From contig OZ038530.1 in assembly GCA_964036665.1 (NCBI GenBank), positions 5,470,501 to 5,534,500 of the forward strand: a DNA stretch of 64,000 bases, written 5' to 3'. The notes under the pieces are model-generated. The model had not been told where the DNA came from. It saw nothing but the letters and a program-made list of their open reading frames with translations, and did not search any database. The position numbers and the translations under genes are program-made. Below, piece after piece: positions 32,190 to 42,135 of the stretch (positions within the stretch are counted from its first letter, which is position 1; each line of letters begins with the position of its first letter). The DNA is from Gordius sp. MW1. Its lineage: Eukaryota; Nematomorpha; Gordioida; Gordea; Gordiidae.

Positions 32190-34712
32190 TTCGATTGGAA
32201 TATGACACCGGTGCCCAGGTATCGGTCATAAATGAAGTTATATGGAAGCGGATTGGAAAGCCGCAACTAAGGCCAACAGATAATTTCACGGTATATGGCC
32301 ACCAAAAATTAGATGTTTTAGGCGAGACAGATATCAAAGGGGGACTTGGACATAACAGTCACATACTTCCTGTTATTGTTAGGAAAGCTTCGGATGCTCC
32401 TTTATTTGGACGAAAATAGACAATTTGATCAAGAAATTCGCAGAAATTTTTGACAACAAACCTGGAGTCATAAATTGCACTCCAGTTCGTATTAACATTC
32501 AATCTTCGGCTACAGGGAAGATTCTACCGGCTCGTCGGGTGCCGTTTCCCAGAAGAGGTCCCATAGAAAAGGAACTTGATAGACTAGTTGCCGCCGATGT
32601 AATCGAAATGGTGGAACCATTGAAAAGCCTGGTTGAATGGGCAACACCGACAGTTTGCGCTAAAAAAAATAATGGTGACATCCGAATTTGTGGGGATTTT
32701 AAAGTTACATTGAACCCCTTTCTCCTTAAGGACTATCACATTCTGCCAACATTCGATGATATTGTGGCAAAATTAGGAGGAAAAAGGTTTACGACAATCG
32801 ACCTTAAGGACGCATACCTGCAAATGAGGGTTGAAGAACAATCACAAAATTTTCTGATAATCAACACACATGTTGGTTATTATCGTTACGAACGGTTGCT
32901 GTTCGGACTCGCTACAGCACCAATTTTATTTCAGAGATTTATGGATGGTCTGCTTAAGGATTGTAAAAAAACGGGAGTCTATTTAGACGACTTAATCGTA
33001 ACTGGTGAGGATGATGAGGAGCACTTAAGAAATTTGACAGATGTTCTAGCAAAAATGAATAGGGCCGGATTGAAAGCAAAATTAGCGAAGGTAAAATTTT
33101 TAGAAGACTCTGTGAATTTCTTGGGATTTCGTATAGATCAATATGGCATACATCCGATGCCAGAAGAAATTCGGGCAATTTAACAGGCGCCAATTTCACA
33201 AAATGTACACCAACTAAGGGCATTTTTGGGTTTGGTAAATTATTATGATTTATTCCACACCTTCATAGCATATGCGCTCCGTTAAATCGATTGACGAGTT
33301 TAAAATTAAATGGACATGGACTTCCATAGAGGACGCAGTTTATAAAAAAGTTAAGACATGCTTAACTCAGAAAGACACAGTGATTCCTTATTCAATTGAA
33401 CTACCCTTAGTGCTTGATTGCGATGCTTCTAATGATGGATTCGGAGCAGTGTTAATGCACAGGTTTTCGAATGGTTTAGAAAAACCAATTGCTTACGCCT
33501 CAAGCACGTTGTATAAGTCAGAGAAAAACTATGCCTCGATTGATAAAGAAGCGAGAGCATTGCTGTTTGGCTGTGAAAAATTTCACGCTTATATATTTGG
33601 AAGGGAATTTATCTTGCTTACTGACTAAAAACCATTGCTGCGGTTATTCGGCGAAATAATATGTCCACAATTTGCAACAATAGATTAATAAGATGGGCTT
33701 GGAAGCTGGCAGCTTATGACTTTAAATTGGAATATAAACCCGGAAAAGACAACTGCTTAGCAGATGCCTTATCAAGATTAACTTTACCCTAAGATGTGGA
33801 GGACGTAATGGAGGACAAAATTTTTTGCGTGTTTGAGATCAATTACACTACAGGACTTACATATTTCTGAAAAAACACTCGCTAGAGAAACGCACAAGGA
33901 CAGCACGCTAAAGAAAGTATTAATTTATATAGATCAGGGGAGTAAATAAAACCACATTGACCGAAGAATTGATACCGTATTTTAATAAGAAAAGTGAACT
34001 ATGCTCCGATATAGGTATTATAAAGTGGAACGGACGAAAGACAATACCTAATATTCTGCGTAAGCCAGTATTGAATATTTTGCATAGAGGGCACCCCGGA
34101 ATAAATGCTATGAAATTTATTAGTAGATATTACGTTTATTGGCCGGGTTTGGACGAGGATAATAAGAAATTTATCAATAGTTGTGGCAGTTGCCAAAGAA
34201 ATCGCGTTAAAATGCCGGAAATTCATTTGTATTCTTGGAACGTTACAAACACACCATGGGAAAGACTGCATATAGACCTAGCAGGTCCAATGGACTCCTA
34301 CTTATGGTTGGTTGGAATTGACTCTTACTCAAAATGGATTGAAGTGGATATCCTTAAAAATTCGTATTCAAAAATTGTGATTAAGAAATTAAAAGGTTGG
34401 TTTGCTCGATTCGGTATTCCGCGCCAAATAGTCATTGATAACGGACCCCAATTTACATCCGACGAATTTGAAAAATTCTGTAAGGATAATATAGTACATG
34501 TTTTGACAACCCCGTATCACCCCAAAACCAATGGATGTGCTGAAAGATGCATTAGAACATTAAAAAGCCGTTACTTGGCAACCAGAGAAGACATCAAGGT
34601 TCCTGAGGATTGTGTGAATGAAATTCTATCTACATACAGATTGTCCGTACATAGTCAACAGGTAGGTCGCCGTCGAAGATGCTACTTGGTCGAAGGAACC
34701 GAACCATGCTAG
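32190..34712 (+). pseudogene. pol: Gyp-C1 Pol remnant
   Basis: Protease LEYDTGAQVSVINEVIW at about 32190, then an internal deletion at 32412 that removes the protease-RT linker found in C3 (LPWILKFGLEIPR to NSSTK). RT is then open for 252 codons (32425-33183) with CTPVRINIQSSATGKILPAR, FTTIDLKDAYLQMRV and YLDDLIVTG, stopping at a TAA before QAPISQNV. A small deletion removes EK in NYYEKF near 33247. RNase H follows at 33272-33628 (LDCDASNDGFGAVLMHRFS). Integrase at 33957-34712 is open with LHRGHPGINAM, CGSCQRN, HIDLAGP, VIDNGPQF and HPKTNGCAERC. Integrase keeps its DDE residues but lacks the C-terminal part seen in C3. Confidence 0.85.
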
Positions 34713-34770
34713 ATTGGTTCGACCGAATCCACGAACTAAATTAGAACGTCAGATTGATAAACAAACCTAT

Positions 34771-34839
34771 CAACAATCATATGTTATGAATATTCTGGAA
34801 TTGCGGTCATTCTTTATTAAATAAACTATACACGTTTCA
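34771..34839 (+). repeat. Partial family-C LTR
   Basis: TATCAACAATCATATGTT to ACGTTTCA, matching the 3' half of the 138-bp family-C LTR at 54039-54164. It is followed by the leader TTGGCGACGAG and the gag ATG of Gyp-C2 (34864). Confidence 0.8.
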
Positions 34840-34863
34840 TTGGCGACGAGAAACTTATTCAAG

Positions 34864-34895
34864 GATGAATTACGCCATGAAAAATGAAATGGATA
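34864..34895 (+). pseudogene. gag: Gyp-C2 Gag start
   Basis: First codons MNYAMKNEMDT, same as the start of C3 Gag at 54010. It is cut by the Gyp-A2 insertion after GGATAC and continues at 39221 with GATACTGACAACGAAGTCG. Confidence 0.8.
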
Positions 34896-34987
34896 CTATA
34901 AGGATATGATGGTTTATTGGAATTTGAATAACGCGATTCGATGACAGGAAATTACATAACAACAAAATTACATATTCATTACATAAC
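34896..34987 (-). repeat. 3' LTR of Gyp-A2 (92 bp)
   Basis: Minus strand begins TGTTATGTAATGAATATG and ends ATATCCTTATA. LTRs this short are typical of the Mag clade. It lacks the first bases present in the 5' LTR. Confidence 0.85.
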
Positions 34988-35010
34988 AATCTCTCCCCGT
35001 TTAACCAGCT

Positions 35011-36240
35011 TTAAATTTCTTCAATTAATCTCCGCGGTGGCTTCCTTGGTCTATTTTCCCTTTTTAAGTTTCCATCACCTTTATCTTCCGGTATGTCAAT
35101 ATCTACCGGCACTAGTTCTTCCTGTATTGCCTCTGTAGGTTCTGGTCTTGTTATCTCTTGATCATAAACTACCTCCTTCTCTTCACATGATGCATCATTA
35201 ACAACCGGGCAAGCCAAAGCTTGATCTTCAACTACCTCCTATTCTCTTTTTCTCTATTGGTCCGCATGTTTGCGCACGACTTTATTGTTCCTTTCAACGC
35301 TATAGGACAATAACCCATTCTTAGCGAGTACTTTTCCTCCCCGCCATCCTGGTGCCAATTCATTTTTTACCCAGACTAATTCATTTATTTTAGCCAACAA
35401 TGTATACGTTACATTGTCGAAATATTCTTCAACGGAAATCTCCAGGGAAAATGGTTGTAGAACGATATTTCAAAGTTTCGTGGACGTGTCGTCATATCGT
35501 GGTGAAAGGCTTGTTTATTAATTTTGTGTTCCATAATGGTTTGGGGACTTGGTTGGGACCAATCGAGCATTGTCCGCTTCCTCCGTCCGAAAAGCATCTT
35601 GGATGCAACATACCTGTTCAGTTATGTTCACAAACTCTGAATGTTGATAAATTTTCATTCATACACTCCTCCGGATCGTTGATGTCTTCTCTGGTGGCCA
35701 AGTAGCGGCTTTTTAACGTTCTAATGCATCTTTCTCCACAACCATTAATCTTGGGATGGTAAGGGGAGGTCAGAATATGTATTATATTATAATCCTTACA
35801 GAATTCCTAAACTCAACGGAAGTAAACTAAGGTCCATTATCGCTGACTATTTGACGTGGAACACCAAATCGAGCAAACCACCCTTTTAGTTTAATATGTA
35901 TTCCTAAAGACTTACACTTCATTCCACTTTGAATAAGAGTCAATACCGACAAACCAGTGTAGGAGTCCATCGGTCCTGCTAGATCTATATGTAAACGTTC
36001 CCAAGGCGTGTTCGTACGTTCCACGAATATAATGGGACTTCAGGAATATTTATGCGGTTCCTTTGACAATTACCACAATTCGCAATAAATTTATTAATGT
36101 TTAAGTCCAAACCTGGCCAGTAACCATAATATCTACTTATAGATTTCATTGCGTTAATCCCAGGATGTCGTTTATGCAAAATATTTAATACAGATTTACG
36201 TAATGTCTTTGGTATGACTATTCGACCGCTCCATTGTTAA
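35011..36240 (-). pseudogene. pol: Gyp-A2 integrase remnant with a family-C gag patch
   Basis: The minus-strand HHCC region LHKRHPGINAM...CGNCQRN at about 36179-36060 is followed by NTPWERLHIDLAGPMDSY, SDNGP and the region up to TRPRNFE. Then come about 88 bp of family-C gag (ISFYNHFPW... in this frame, ending in a stop), and the integrase C-terminus resumes with INELVWVKNELAPGWRGG and an acidic, Pro-rich tail ending RKPPRRLIEEI. In C3 the same position runs directly from TTAHSRDLKTND to PVWVKNEL with no patch. The patch destroys the frame, and it is shared with Gyp-A1. Confidence 0.85.
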
Positions 36241-36309
36241 ATACCCTTATTTGAACATAATTCACTCTTCCTATTGAAATATGGTAATACATCTTCGCTG
36301 ACGGCATTT

Positions 36310-38270
36310 TTATTTCCTCCAACTTTGACCTATATATATCAAGACTTTCTTGAGAGTGCTATCATCAAGAGTTTCCTTCGCGAGTGTTTTTTCCGACACC
36401 TGTAAGTCATCTAGCGTAATTGACTTCCGGCAGGCAAATTTTTTTTCGTCTTCCGATACCGTTAATTTCCGATAAGGGTAGTCGCGACAAGGCACAGCAA
36501 CGCAATTTTCTTTCCCTGGTCTATATTCTAAACTATAATCATATGCGGACAACTTCCAAGACCACCTTATTAATCGATTGTTGCCAATTTTGGACAAATC
36601 CTGATATCCGACAAATAGCCGCTCCAAAGGTTTGTGGTCTGTCCGCAAGGTAAACTTCCTTCCAAATATATAGGCATGGAATTTTTCACAGCCAAACAAC
36701 AATGCCCTCGCTTCTTTGTCAATCGACGCATAGTTTTTCTCTGATTTTGAAAGAGGTTTGACGCGTAAGCAATCGGTTTTTCCAACCCTTTGGAAAGTTG
36801 GTGCATTAAAACGGCTCCGAATCCATCATTTGAAGCGTCACAATCAAGGATTAAAGGTAAATCAATTGAATAGGGAATAACCGTGTTTTTATGAGTTAGG
36901 ATTGTCTAAACTTTTTTATAGACAGCGTCCTCTATTGGTGTCCAAGTCCACTTACACTTTGAACTCGTCAATCGATGTAGTGGAGCACATATACTATGAA
37001 GATGGGGAATAAACTTCTCATAGTAATTTATCAGGCCCAAAAAGGCCCTTAATTGCTGTACGTTTTGCGGAATCGGTGCCTCTTGTATTGCTCGAATTTT
37101 CTCCGACATTGGGTGTATGCCAAATCTGTCTATACGAAATCCCAAAAAAGTCACAGAGTCTTCTAAGAATTTAACTTTTGCCAACTTAGCTTTTAATCCT
37201 GCATTATTCAGTCTTGATAGTACCACTGTTAAATTGCGGAAATGCTCGTCATCATTCCCACTCGTAACTATCACATCATCTAGGTACACTCCCGTCTTTT
37301 TGCAATCCTTAAGCAAGTCGTCCATATATCTCTGGAACAGTATTGGTGCTGAGGCGAGTCCAAACGGCAACCGTTTGTAGCGATAATAGCCCACATACGT
37401 ATTGATGATCAGGAAATTTTGGGATTGCTCATCCACCCTCATTGTAAGTATGCATCCTTAAGGTCGATTGTCGTAAACTTTTTTCCCCCTGATAATTTTA
37501 CCACAATATCATCAAATGTGGGTAAGATGTGATAGTCTTTAAGAAGAAAAGGGTTCAATGTGACCCTAAAATCCCCACAAATACGAATATCACCATTACT
37601 TTTCATAACGTATACCGTTGGTGTTGCCCATTCAACGCGACATTTAGAAGGATCGACCTTTTCGATTATATCCGCCGCCATGAGTCTATCTAATTCCTTT
37701 TCTATCGGGCCCCGTAATGGAAAGGGCACCCGACGGGCCGGCAGAACTTTCCCACTAGCTGAAGATTCAACGTTTATACGAACTGGACAACCATTAATGA
37801 CTCCCGGTCGCCCATCGAAAATTCCGGCAAATTTCTTTATTAGATTATTAATTTTGGTACTCGAGTTTTGATTTAAACTAGTTACTGATTGTTGAACCTT
37901 GTATATTATGACACATTTCGGAATGTATAGTCCAAAATTTAATATCCAGGGTAGGCCAAATAAGGGTGTATCCGATGTCTTTGTCACGATGACAGGCAGT
38001 ATTTTGCTCTTGTAGCCTAGCCCCACTTTAATGTTTGTTTCGCCGATTAAATCTAGTTTTTGGTGGCCATACCCCGTAAAATTATGCGTTGGCCGTAATT
38101 TCGGCTTTCCTATGTGATTCCAAATTTCCTCATTTATTACCGACACCTGAGCGCCGGTGTCATATTCAAACCGGAATGGAACATCATTTAACGTGGCTTC
38201 AATTGTTGCTCGTTTCCGATCACTTTTTTTTAATGTGATTGATAGAATTAATTTCGCCAACCTCTTCCTC
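36310..38270 (-). pseudogene. pol: Gyp-A2 Pol: protease, RT and RNase H
   Basis: Open on the minus strand from the protease (FEYDTGAQVSVINEEIW at about 38165) through the linker and the RT start to DAYLQ at 37440, where one missing A (CAATGAGG against CAAATGAGG) makes a stop. RT continues in the next frame (37442-36906) with FLIINTYVGYYRY, RLPFGLASAPILFQRYMDD and catalytic GVYLDDVIV. A frameshift near 36780 leads into RNase H (LFGCEKFHAYIFGRK, TDHKPLERL) down to 36310. All catalytic motifs are recognisable, but the frame needs at least two corrections. Confidence 0.87.
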
Positions 38271-39060
38271 ACGGTCATCAAAAACTTGATTAACCCTCTT
38301 ATTCTTGCATGCCCGCGAAAAATGCCCCATCTTATTACAATTATAACATTTTGCCGTAACTGCAGCGCAATGATTACGAGTGTGTGACCGGCCACAACGA
38401 AAACATTTAGAGGCGGTACAGTTGGAGTCGGTCTGACCCTTACTAACACCTACACCATTACGATTATCCCTTATTCGATTTATATTCAAGGAATTAACCT
38501 CGCTCTCTGCCGTCTCCCATGCTAAAGCCATATCCAAAATTTTATCAAAAGTTAGGCTTTTACCTGTTTCGTCAAGCATCCTAGGATATTTACTCCGAAT
38601 TTCGACCTCCAACTTCGGGAATCGAATTCATGCTACGAACTGGTCCCGAAGGCGCTCTTCAACATCATTATTAAACTGTGCCGCTTGTGCAGTTTCCTTC
38701 AATCGTTTAGTAAATCCTAACACCGACTCACCTTCTAACCTCATAAGGCGATTAAACTCTAATCTTGAAGCCATAGTACTGGATCTAGGTTTAATGGTCT
38801 TACATGTTTCAATAATCTTCTCCCAATCCACATTTTCGATTTCACATGGAAATAAGTAATTACTTGGATCACATTCTGAATTCCAAAATACGCGAGGAAT
38901 AATTTTTTGTAGATCTGTTTCAATGCATCACCCGTTGCGCATATTCCTTTGGCTATTAGAATATATTCCATATTTTCTATACTCCTCTATTGGAATATCC
39001 GTGGAATAAGGTAGGAGTATAATTTTTGAAATATCCACTTCGTTCTTCATAGAATTTTTG
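38220..39060 (-). pseudogene. gag: Gyp-A2 Gag remnant
   Basis: From the leader ATGG at about 39074 the first codons are disrupted by a deletion. KNEVDISKIILLPYSTDIPIEEY, KQIYKKLFLAYFGI and LEFNRLMRLEGESVLGFTKR can be read in different frames. The last 130 codons (38612-38220) are open, with DKILDMALAWETAESEV and a double zinc knuckle: CFRCGRSHTRNHC (C-x2-C-x3-H-x4-C) and CYNCNKMGHFSRAC (CCHC). The tandem knuckle with a short first spacing fits Mag-clade Gag. Confidence 0.82.
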
Positions 39061-39083
39061 TAGAATCCATCTTCGTCGCCAGA

Positions 39084-39220
39084 TACAAGGATATGATAGT
39101 TTATTGGAATTTGAATAACGCGATTCGATGACAGGAAATTACATAACAACAAAATTACATATTCATTACATAACACAATCGTTACATCTAACATTTTTGT
39201 TACATAACACAATCGTTACA
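39084..39220 (-). repeat. 5' LTR of Gyp-A2 with an internal tandem duplication
   Basis: The inner 92 bp (39084-39175) match the 3' LTR. The outer 45 bp hold a second copy of TGTTACATAACACAATCGTTACA (plus-strand reading 39198-39220, first copy 39164-39186, spacing 34). The outer end TGTAACGATTG abuts the GATAC duplication, so it is the true end of the element. Confidence 0.78.
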
Positions 39221-40530
39221 GATACTGACAACGAAGTCGATATATCAAAAATCGTTCTACAATCATTTTCCCCTGAGATTCCAGTGGAAGAATATTCGAC
39301 AATGTTAAGTATACATTGTTGGCTAAAGGAATTCATGCCGAGGGAAATGGACTGAAGCGTATTTTAAAAAAATTATTCTTAGCATACTTTGGAATCGCCA
39401 ACGTAATACAGGTTAAAAAAAATTTATTTCCCAAAAATATCTTAGAGGCCAGTTTTGATGAAATTGTGGAAACTTGTCAAAGTATTTTTAAGCCCAAATC
39501 TAGCATCATGGCGTCAAGACTCGAATTCATTCGGATTATAAGAGCTGAAGGAGAAACTGTTTTGGAATTTACAAAACGTTCGAGAAACGGCTCAGCTAGC
39601 AAAATTTGAAAATGATGTCGAAAAACGTCTGCGTGACCAGTTTCTAGCTGGAATTCGTTATCCAAGATTGGAAGTGGAAATTCGAAGTAAATATCCAAAT
39701 ATGATGGATCATGATGGTAAATGCATAACGTTTAATCAAATTTTGGATATGCATGGGAAAGGGCGGAAATCGAAGTTAACACCGCGAATATTAATAAAAT
39801 CAAGATAGTCGTAATCTTACAAGTGTTAATAGTGAGCACCAGGAGGCGAATAGTTCTTCAAGATGTTATCGATGTGGGAGATCGCATCCTCGAAATAAAT
39901 GTACAGCGACCATGGCGACATGTTTCAAATGTAAAAAAGTTGGTCATTTCTCTCGAGCTTGCAGAAATAAAAGGATAAATAAAGTGTCTGATGATTTAAA
40001 ATAAGAAGAATTTGGCGAAATAAATACCACATAAAAAAATTGATCGAAAAGAGCGACTATCGACGCCAATTTAAATGATGTTGCATTTCGATTGGAATAT
40101 GACACCGGTGCCCAGGTATCGGTCATAAATGAAGTTATATGGAAGCGGATTGGAAAGCTGCAACTAAGGCCAACAGATAATTTCCCGGTATATGGCCACC
40201 AAAAATTAGATGTTTTAGGCAAGACAGATATCAAAGTGGGACTTGGACATAACAGTCACATACTCCCTGTTATTGTTACCAAAGCATCGGATGCTCCTTT
40301 ATTTAGGTTGCCATGGATACTAAAATTTGGTTTAGAGATTCCCAGGTGTGTAGAAATATATAATGTTCAATAAGTGGCATCTAATAGCAATAGGAACTCG
40401 AGCACGAAAAGAGACGATTTGGTCAAAAAATTCGCAGAAATTTTTGACAACAAACCTGGAGTCATAAATTGCACTCCAATTTGTATTAACATTTAATCTT
40501 CGGCTACAGGGAAGATTCTACCGGCTCGTC
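39221..40530 (+). pseudogene. gag: Gyp-C2 Gag and protease remnant
   Basis: Continues Gag after Gyp-A2: EIPVEEY, ILKKLFLAYFGIANVIQVKK, SSIMASRLEFIRIIRAEGE, then a frameshift in the KRLKETAQ segment (one extra base near 39582) and the double zinc knuckle around 39860-39970, out of frame. Protease LEYDTGAQVSVINEVIWKR at about 40090 and the linker FGLEIPRCVEIYNVQ follow, with a TAA after the latter (about 40371). It ends within LPARR of the RT start. Confidence 0.82.
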
Positions 40531-40731
40531 GATCAAGCACTAAGGGTAGTTCATTTGAATAAGGAATCACTGTGTCTTTCTGAGTTAAGCATGTCTTAAC
40601 TTTTTTATTAACTGCGTCCTCTATGGAAGTCCATGTCCATTTACATTTTAAACTCGTCAATCGATGTAACGGAGCGCATATGCTATGTAGGTGTGGAATA
40701 AACGGTTCCCAGGCTAAATCCCAAAAGGGCA
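40531..40731 (-). pseudogene. pol: Inverted family-C RT/RNase H fragment
   Basis: On the minus strand FIPHLHSICAPLHRLTSLKCKWTW and KKVKTCLTQKDTVIPYS lead to LPLVLD, which is the RT-RNase H junction of family C. It is joined tail to tail with Gyp-C2 at ...CTCGTCG|ATCAAGCACT. The shared ATC/GAT at the break suggests microhomology joining. Its other end, at about 40712, borders GGCTAAATCCC sequence also found near 49555. Confidence 0.82.
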
Positions 40732-41048
40732 TAATCCCGAATTTTAATGCTACACTTTTACTCCAATTAACCGTATCAATGCATTTGCCAACAGTTCACT
40801 TACCTAAACTCACTTCTCACCTAAACTCCTGTTCATTTTAAATTTTAAGTCTAAAATATCTAAAGCTCAATTTGTTATATCCTAAAGAAACAAACAAATT
40901 ATAGTTTATGGAAGATATGAGTATATTAAAGTGAATGGTGGAAAAGATCTAAGGGAGTATTACAAATGTAGAACTAGTAAATGTTGTAAGTTTATTAATA
41001 AACATTCTATTACTTTTATAGATGGTGTATCAGTTCCTTCTACAAATC
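40732..41048 (+). other. Non-transposon flank with a Cys-containing ORF start
   Basis: From about 40866 a frame reads IIVYGRYEYIKVNGG, then YYKCRTSKCCKFINKH, and runs to the Gyp-D insertion at VPSTNPK. The layout (aromatic-rich start, paired Cys) is reminiscent of FLYWCH-type fingers, but the match is weak. The frame continues beyond Gyp-D at 45095 and stays open to about 45292. The segment KFINKHSITFIDGVSVPSTNPKS is imperfectly repeated after the insertion (KFIYKHFLIFIKGVSVLHANPKS). Identity unknown. Confidence 0.35.
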
Positions 41049-41053
41049 CTAAG

Positions 41054-41238
41054 TGTAGAGAGGTAATTGGAGCGCGAAGTGCCTCAGGGGATATGTTGTT
41101 TACCGTTGTGTTGTCAATCTAATTATCGTTAATTGGTATGTATTATAGTTTGGATATACACGTTTTTACTCACTTTTCTATTTTTTTGTATCACTTCGAA
41201 AACCTCTCTCTAGTAAATAAAGATTCCCAATCTCAACA
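41054..41238 (+). repeat. 5' LTR of Gyp-D
   Basis: Begins TGTAGAGAGGTAATTGG and ends CCCAATCTCAACA. It includes AATAAA near its 3' end (41215-41220). The primer-site sequence TTGGCGCTGCGAG follows at about 41240. Confidence 0.93.
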
Positions 41239-41271
41239 GTTGGCGCTGCGAGTCGTGGAACCTACGCGGTA

Positions 41272-42135
41272 ATGCAGAAATATAAAACAACGGCTAACAT
41301 CGACGCTTTTATAACGCAATTCGAGCTGTTCCTAAGGAGCAATAAGACGGATACAGATGAACAAAAAGCAGCTCTATTATTAACCAGCCTTGATGAGGAG
41401 GCATTCCAATTAATACTAGAGGATTATAGACCTCAAGAGTTGACAGGAATTACATACGAGGAAGCTAAAAATCGATTAAAAAAATTATTCCAAAGGAATT
41501 CATGCGCGAGGGCAAAGAGATATGAATTTTCAAAGGTCCGACAAAACCAGGGAGAGTCGATAGACACGTATGCTAATAGACTCAAGGCAGGAGCTAACAG
41601 CTGCAACTTCGGAAACGAAAAATTGCAGAACAGAATCGTCGACCAATTCATTATAGGATTGCGCGATAGAAACTTACAGGCGAGACTGTTGGCAGAAAAT
41701 GACATCAAATGGGACCGCCTACGCGAGCTAGCGTTAACGGCCGAGACGATAAACGGGGGGCTAAGCACTTTGCAAGACGGGTCCGAAGAAGCGTGGAGCG
41801 TAGTGGCGGGACGAGAAGCGTGGCTTGGGCCGGTCCGAATTCCCAGGTTAAAACATGCTTTAGATGTGTTAACTATAGATATATTTATTAATAACGAATT
41901 ATTCCAATGCATCTTCGATACCGGCGCCACGGTATCGATAATACCGGCGCGAAGATGGGCGAAGGAGATCCCACGCAACAAGGAGCCCGTCCCGACAGTG
42001 TACGCGTATGGCCACGAGGAAATAAAGATCGTAGCCAAGGTACAAGCCGATGTCCGAATGGGTAACACGAGGAAACAGCTGTCGTTATTAATCGGGGCCG
42101 CCGCTGTGCGGGATCGATTGGATAAAAGAATTTGA
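41272..42135 (+). pseudogene. gag: Gyp-D Gag-protease with deleted nucleocapsid
   Basis: A 287-codon frame. The capsid part (KTTANIDAFITQFELFL at the start, LTSLDEEAFQLI, YEFSKVRQNQGESIDTYANR, DQFIIGLRD) is typical of Ty3/gypsy Gag. Directly after EEAWSVVAG the frame enters the protease, FDTGATVSIIPARRW, without any CCHC knuckle, so the nucleocapsid segment has been deleted in frame. Near 42105-42115 the reading continues in the +1 frame (GIDWIKEFEPEIW), where pol starts, so the ORF end at 42135 is a frameshift artefact. The ATG at 41272 is the first after the primer site. Confidence 0.82.

Larger units (their letters stand above)
31391..34839 (+). mobile_element. Gyp-C1: Mag-like Ty3/gypsy copy fused to Gyp-A1
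   Basis: Enters in the middle of gag (SKIVLQPFS-EIPVEEYFDNV region) directly from the Gyp-A1 integrase and runs through protease, RT, RNase H and integrase to about 34770, then into the last 70 bp of a family-C LTR ending ACGTTTCA at 34839. It therefore lacks its own 5' LTR and gag start. The LTR at its 3' side serves as the 5' LTR of Gyp-C2. Confidence 0.82.
34896..39220 (-). mobile_element. Gyp-A2: complete but damaged Mag-like Ty3/gypsy element
   Basis: Minus strand: 5' LTR 39220-39084, leader CTGGCGACGAAGATGG, gag, pol, purine tract AAACGGGGAGAGA (34999-34987), 3' LTR 34987-34896. It is inserted in Gyp-C2 gag with the 5-bp duplication GATAC (34891-34895, 39221-39225). The two LTRs share 92 bp, but the 5' LTR has about 45 extra bases at its start. 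Gag and pol have several frameshifts. An about 88-bp piece of Gyp-C gag sits inside the integrase (about 35395-35482). Confidence 0.88.
34840..40530 (+). mobile_element. Gyp-C2: 5' part of a family-C element, split by Gyp-A2
   Basis: Leader TTGGCGACGAG (34840-34850) and gag start (34864-34895), interrupted by Gyp-A2 (34896-39220) with GATAC duplicated on both sides, then gag and protease up to the start of RT (39221-40530). At 40530 it meets an inverted family-C fragment, so RT, RNase H and integrase are missing. Confidence 0.85.

Noticed and set aside
41433-42068. 211-codon antisense frame in Gyp-D gag
   Set aside because: It is the reverse strand of a clearly identified gag-protease region.
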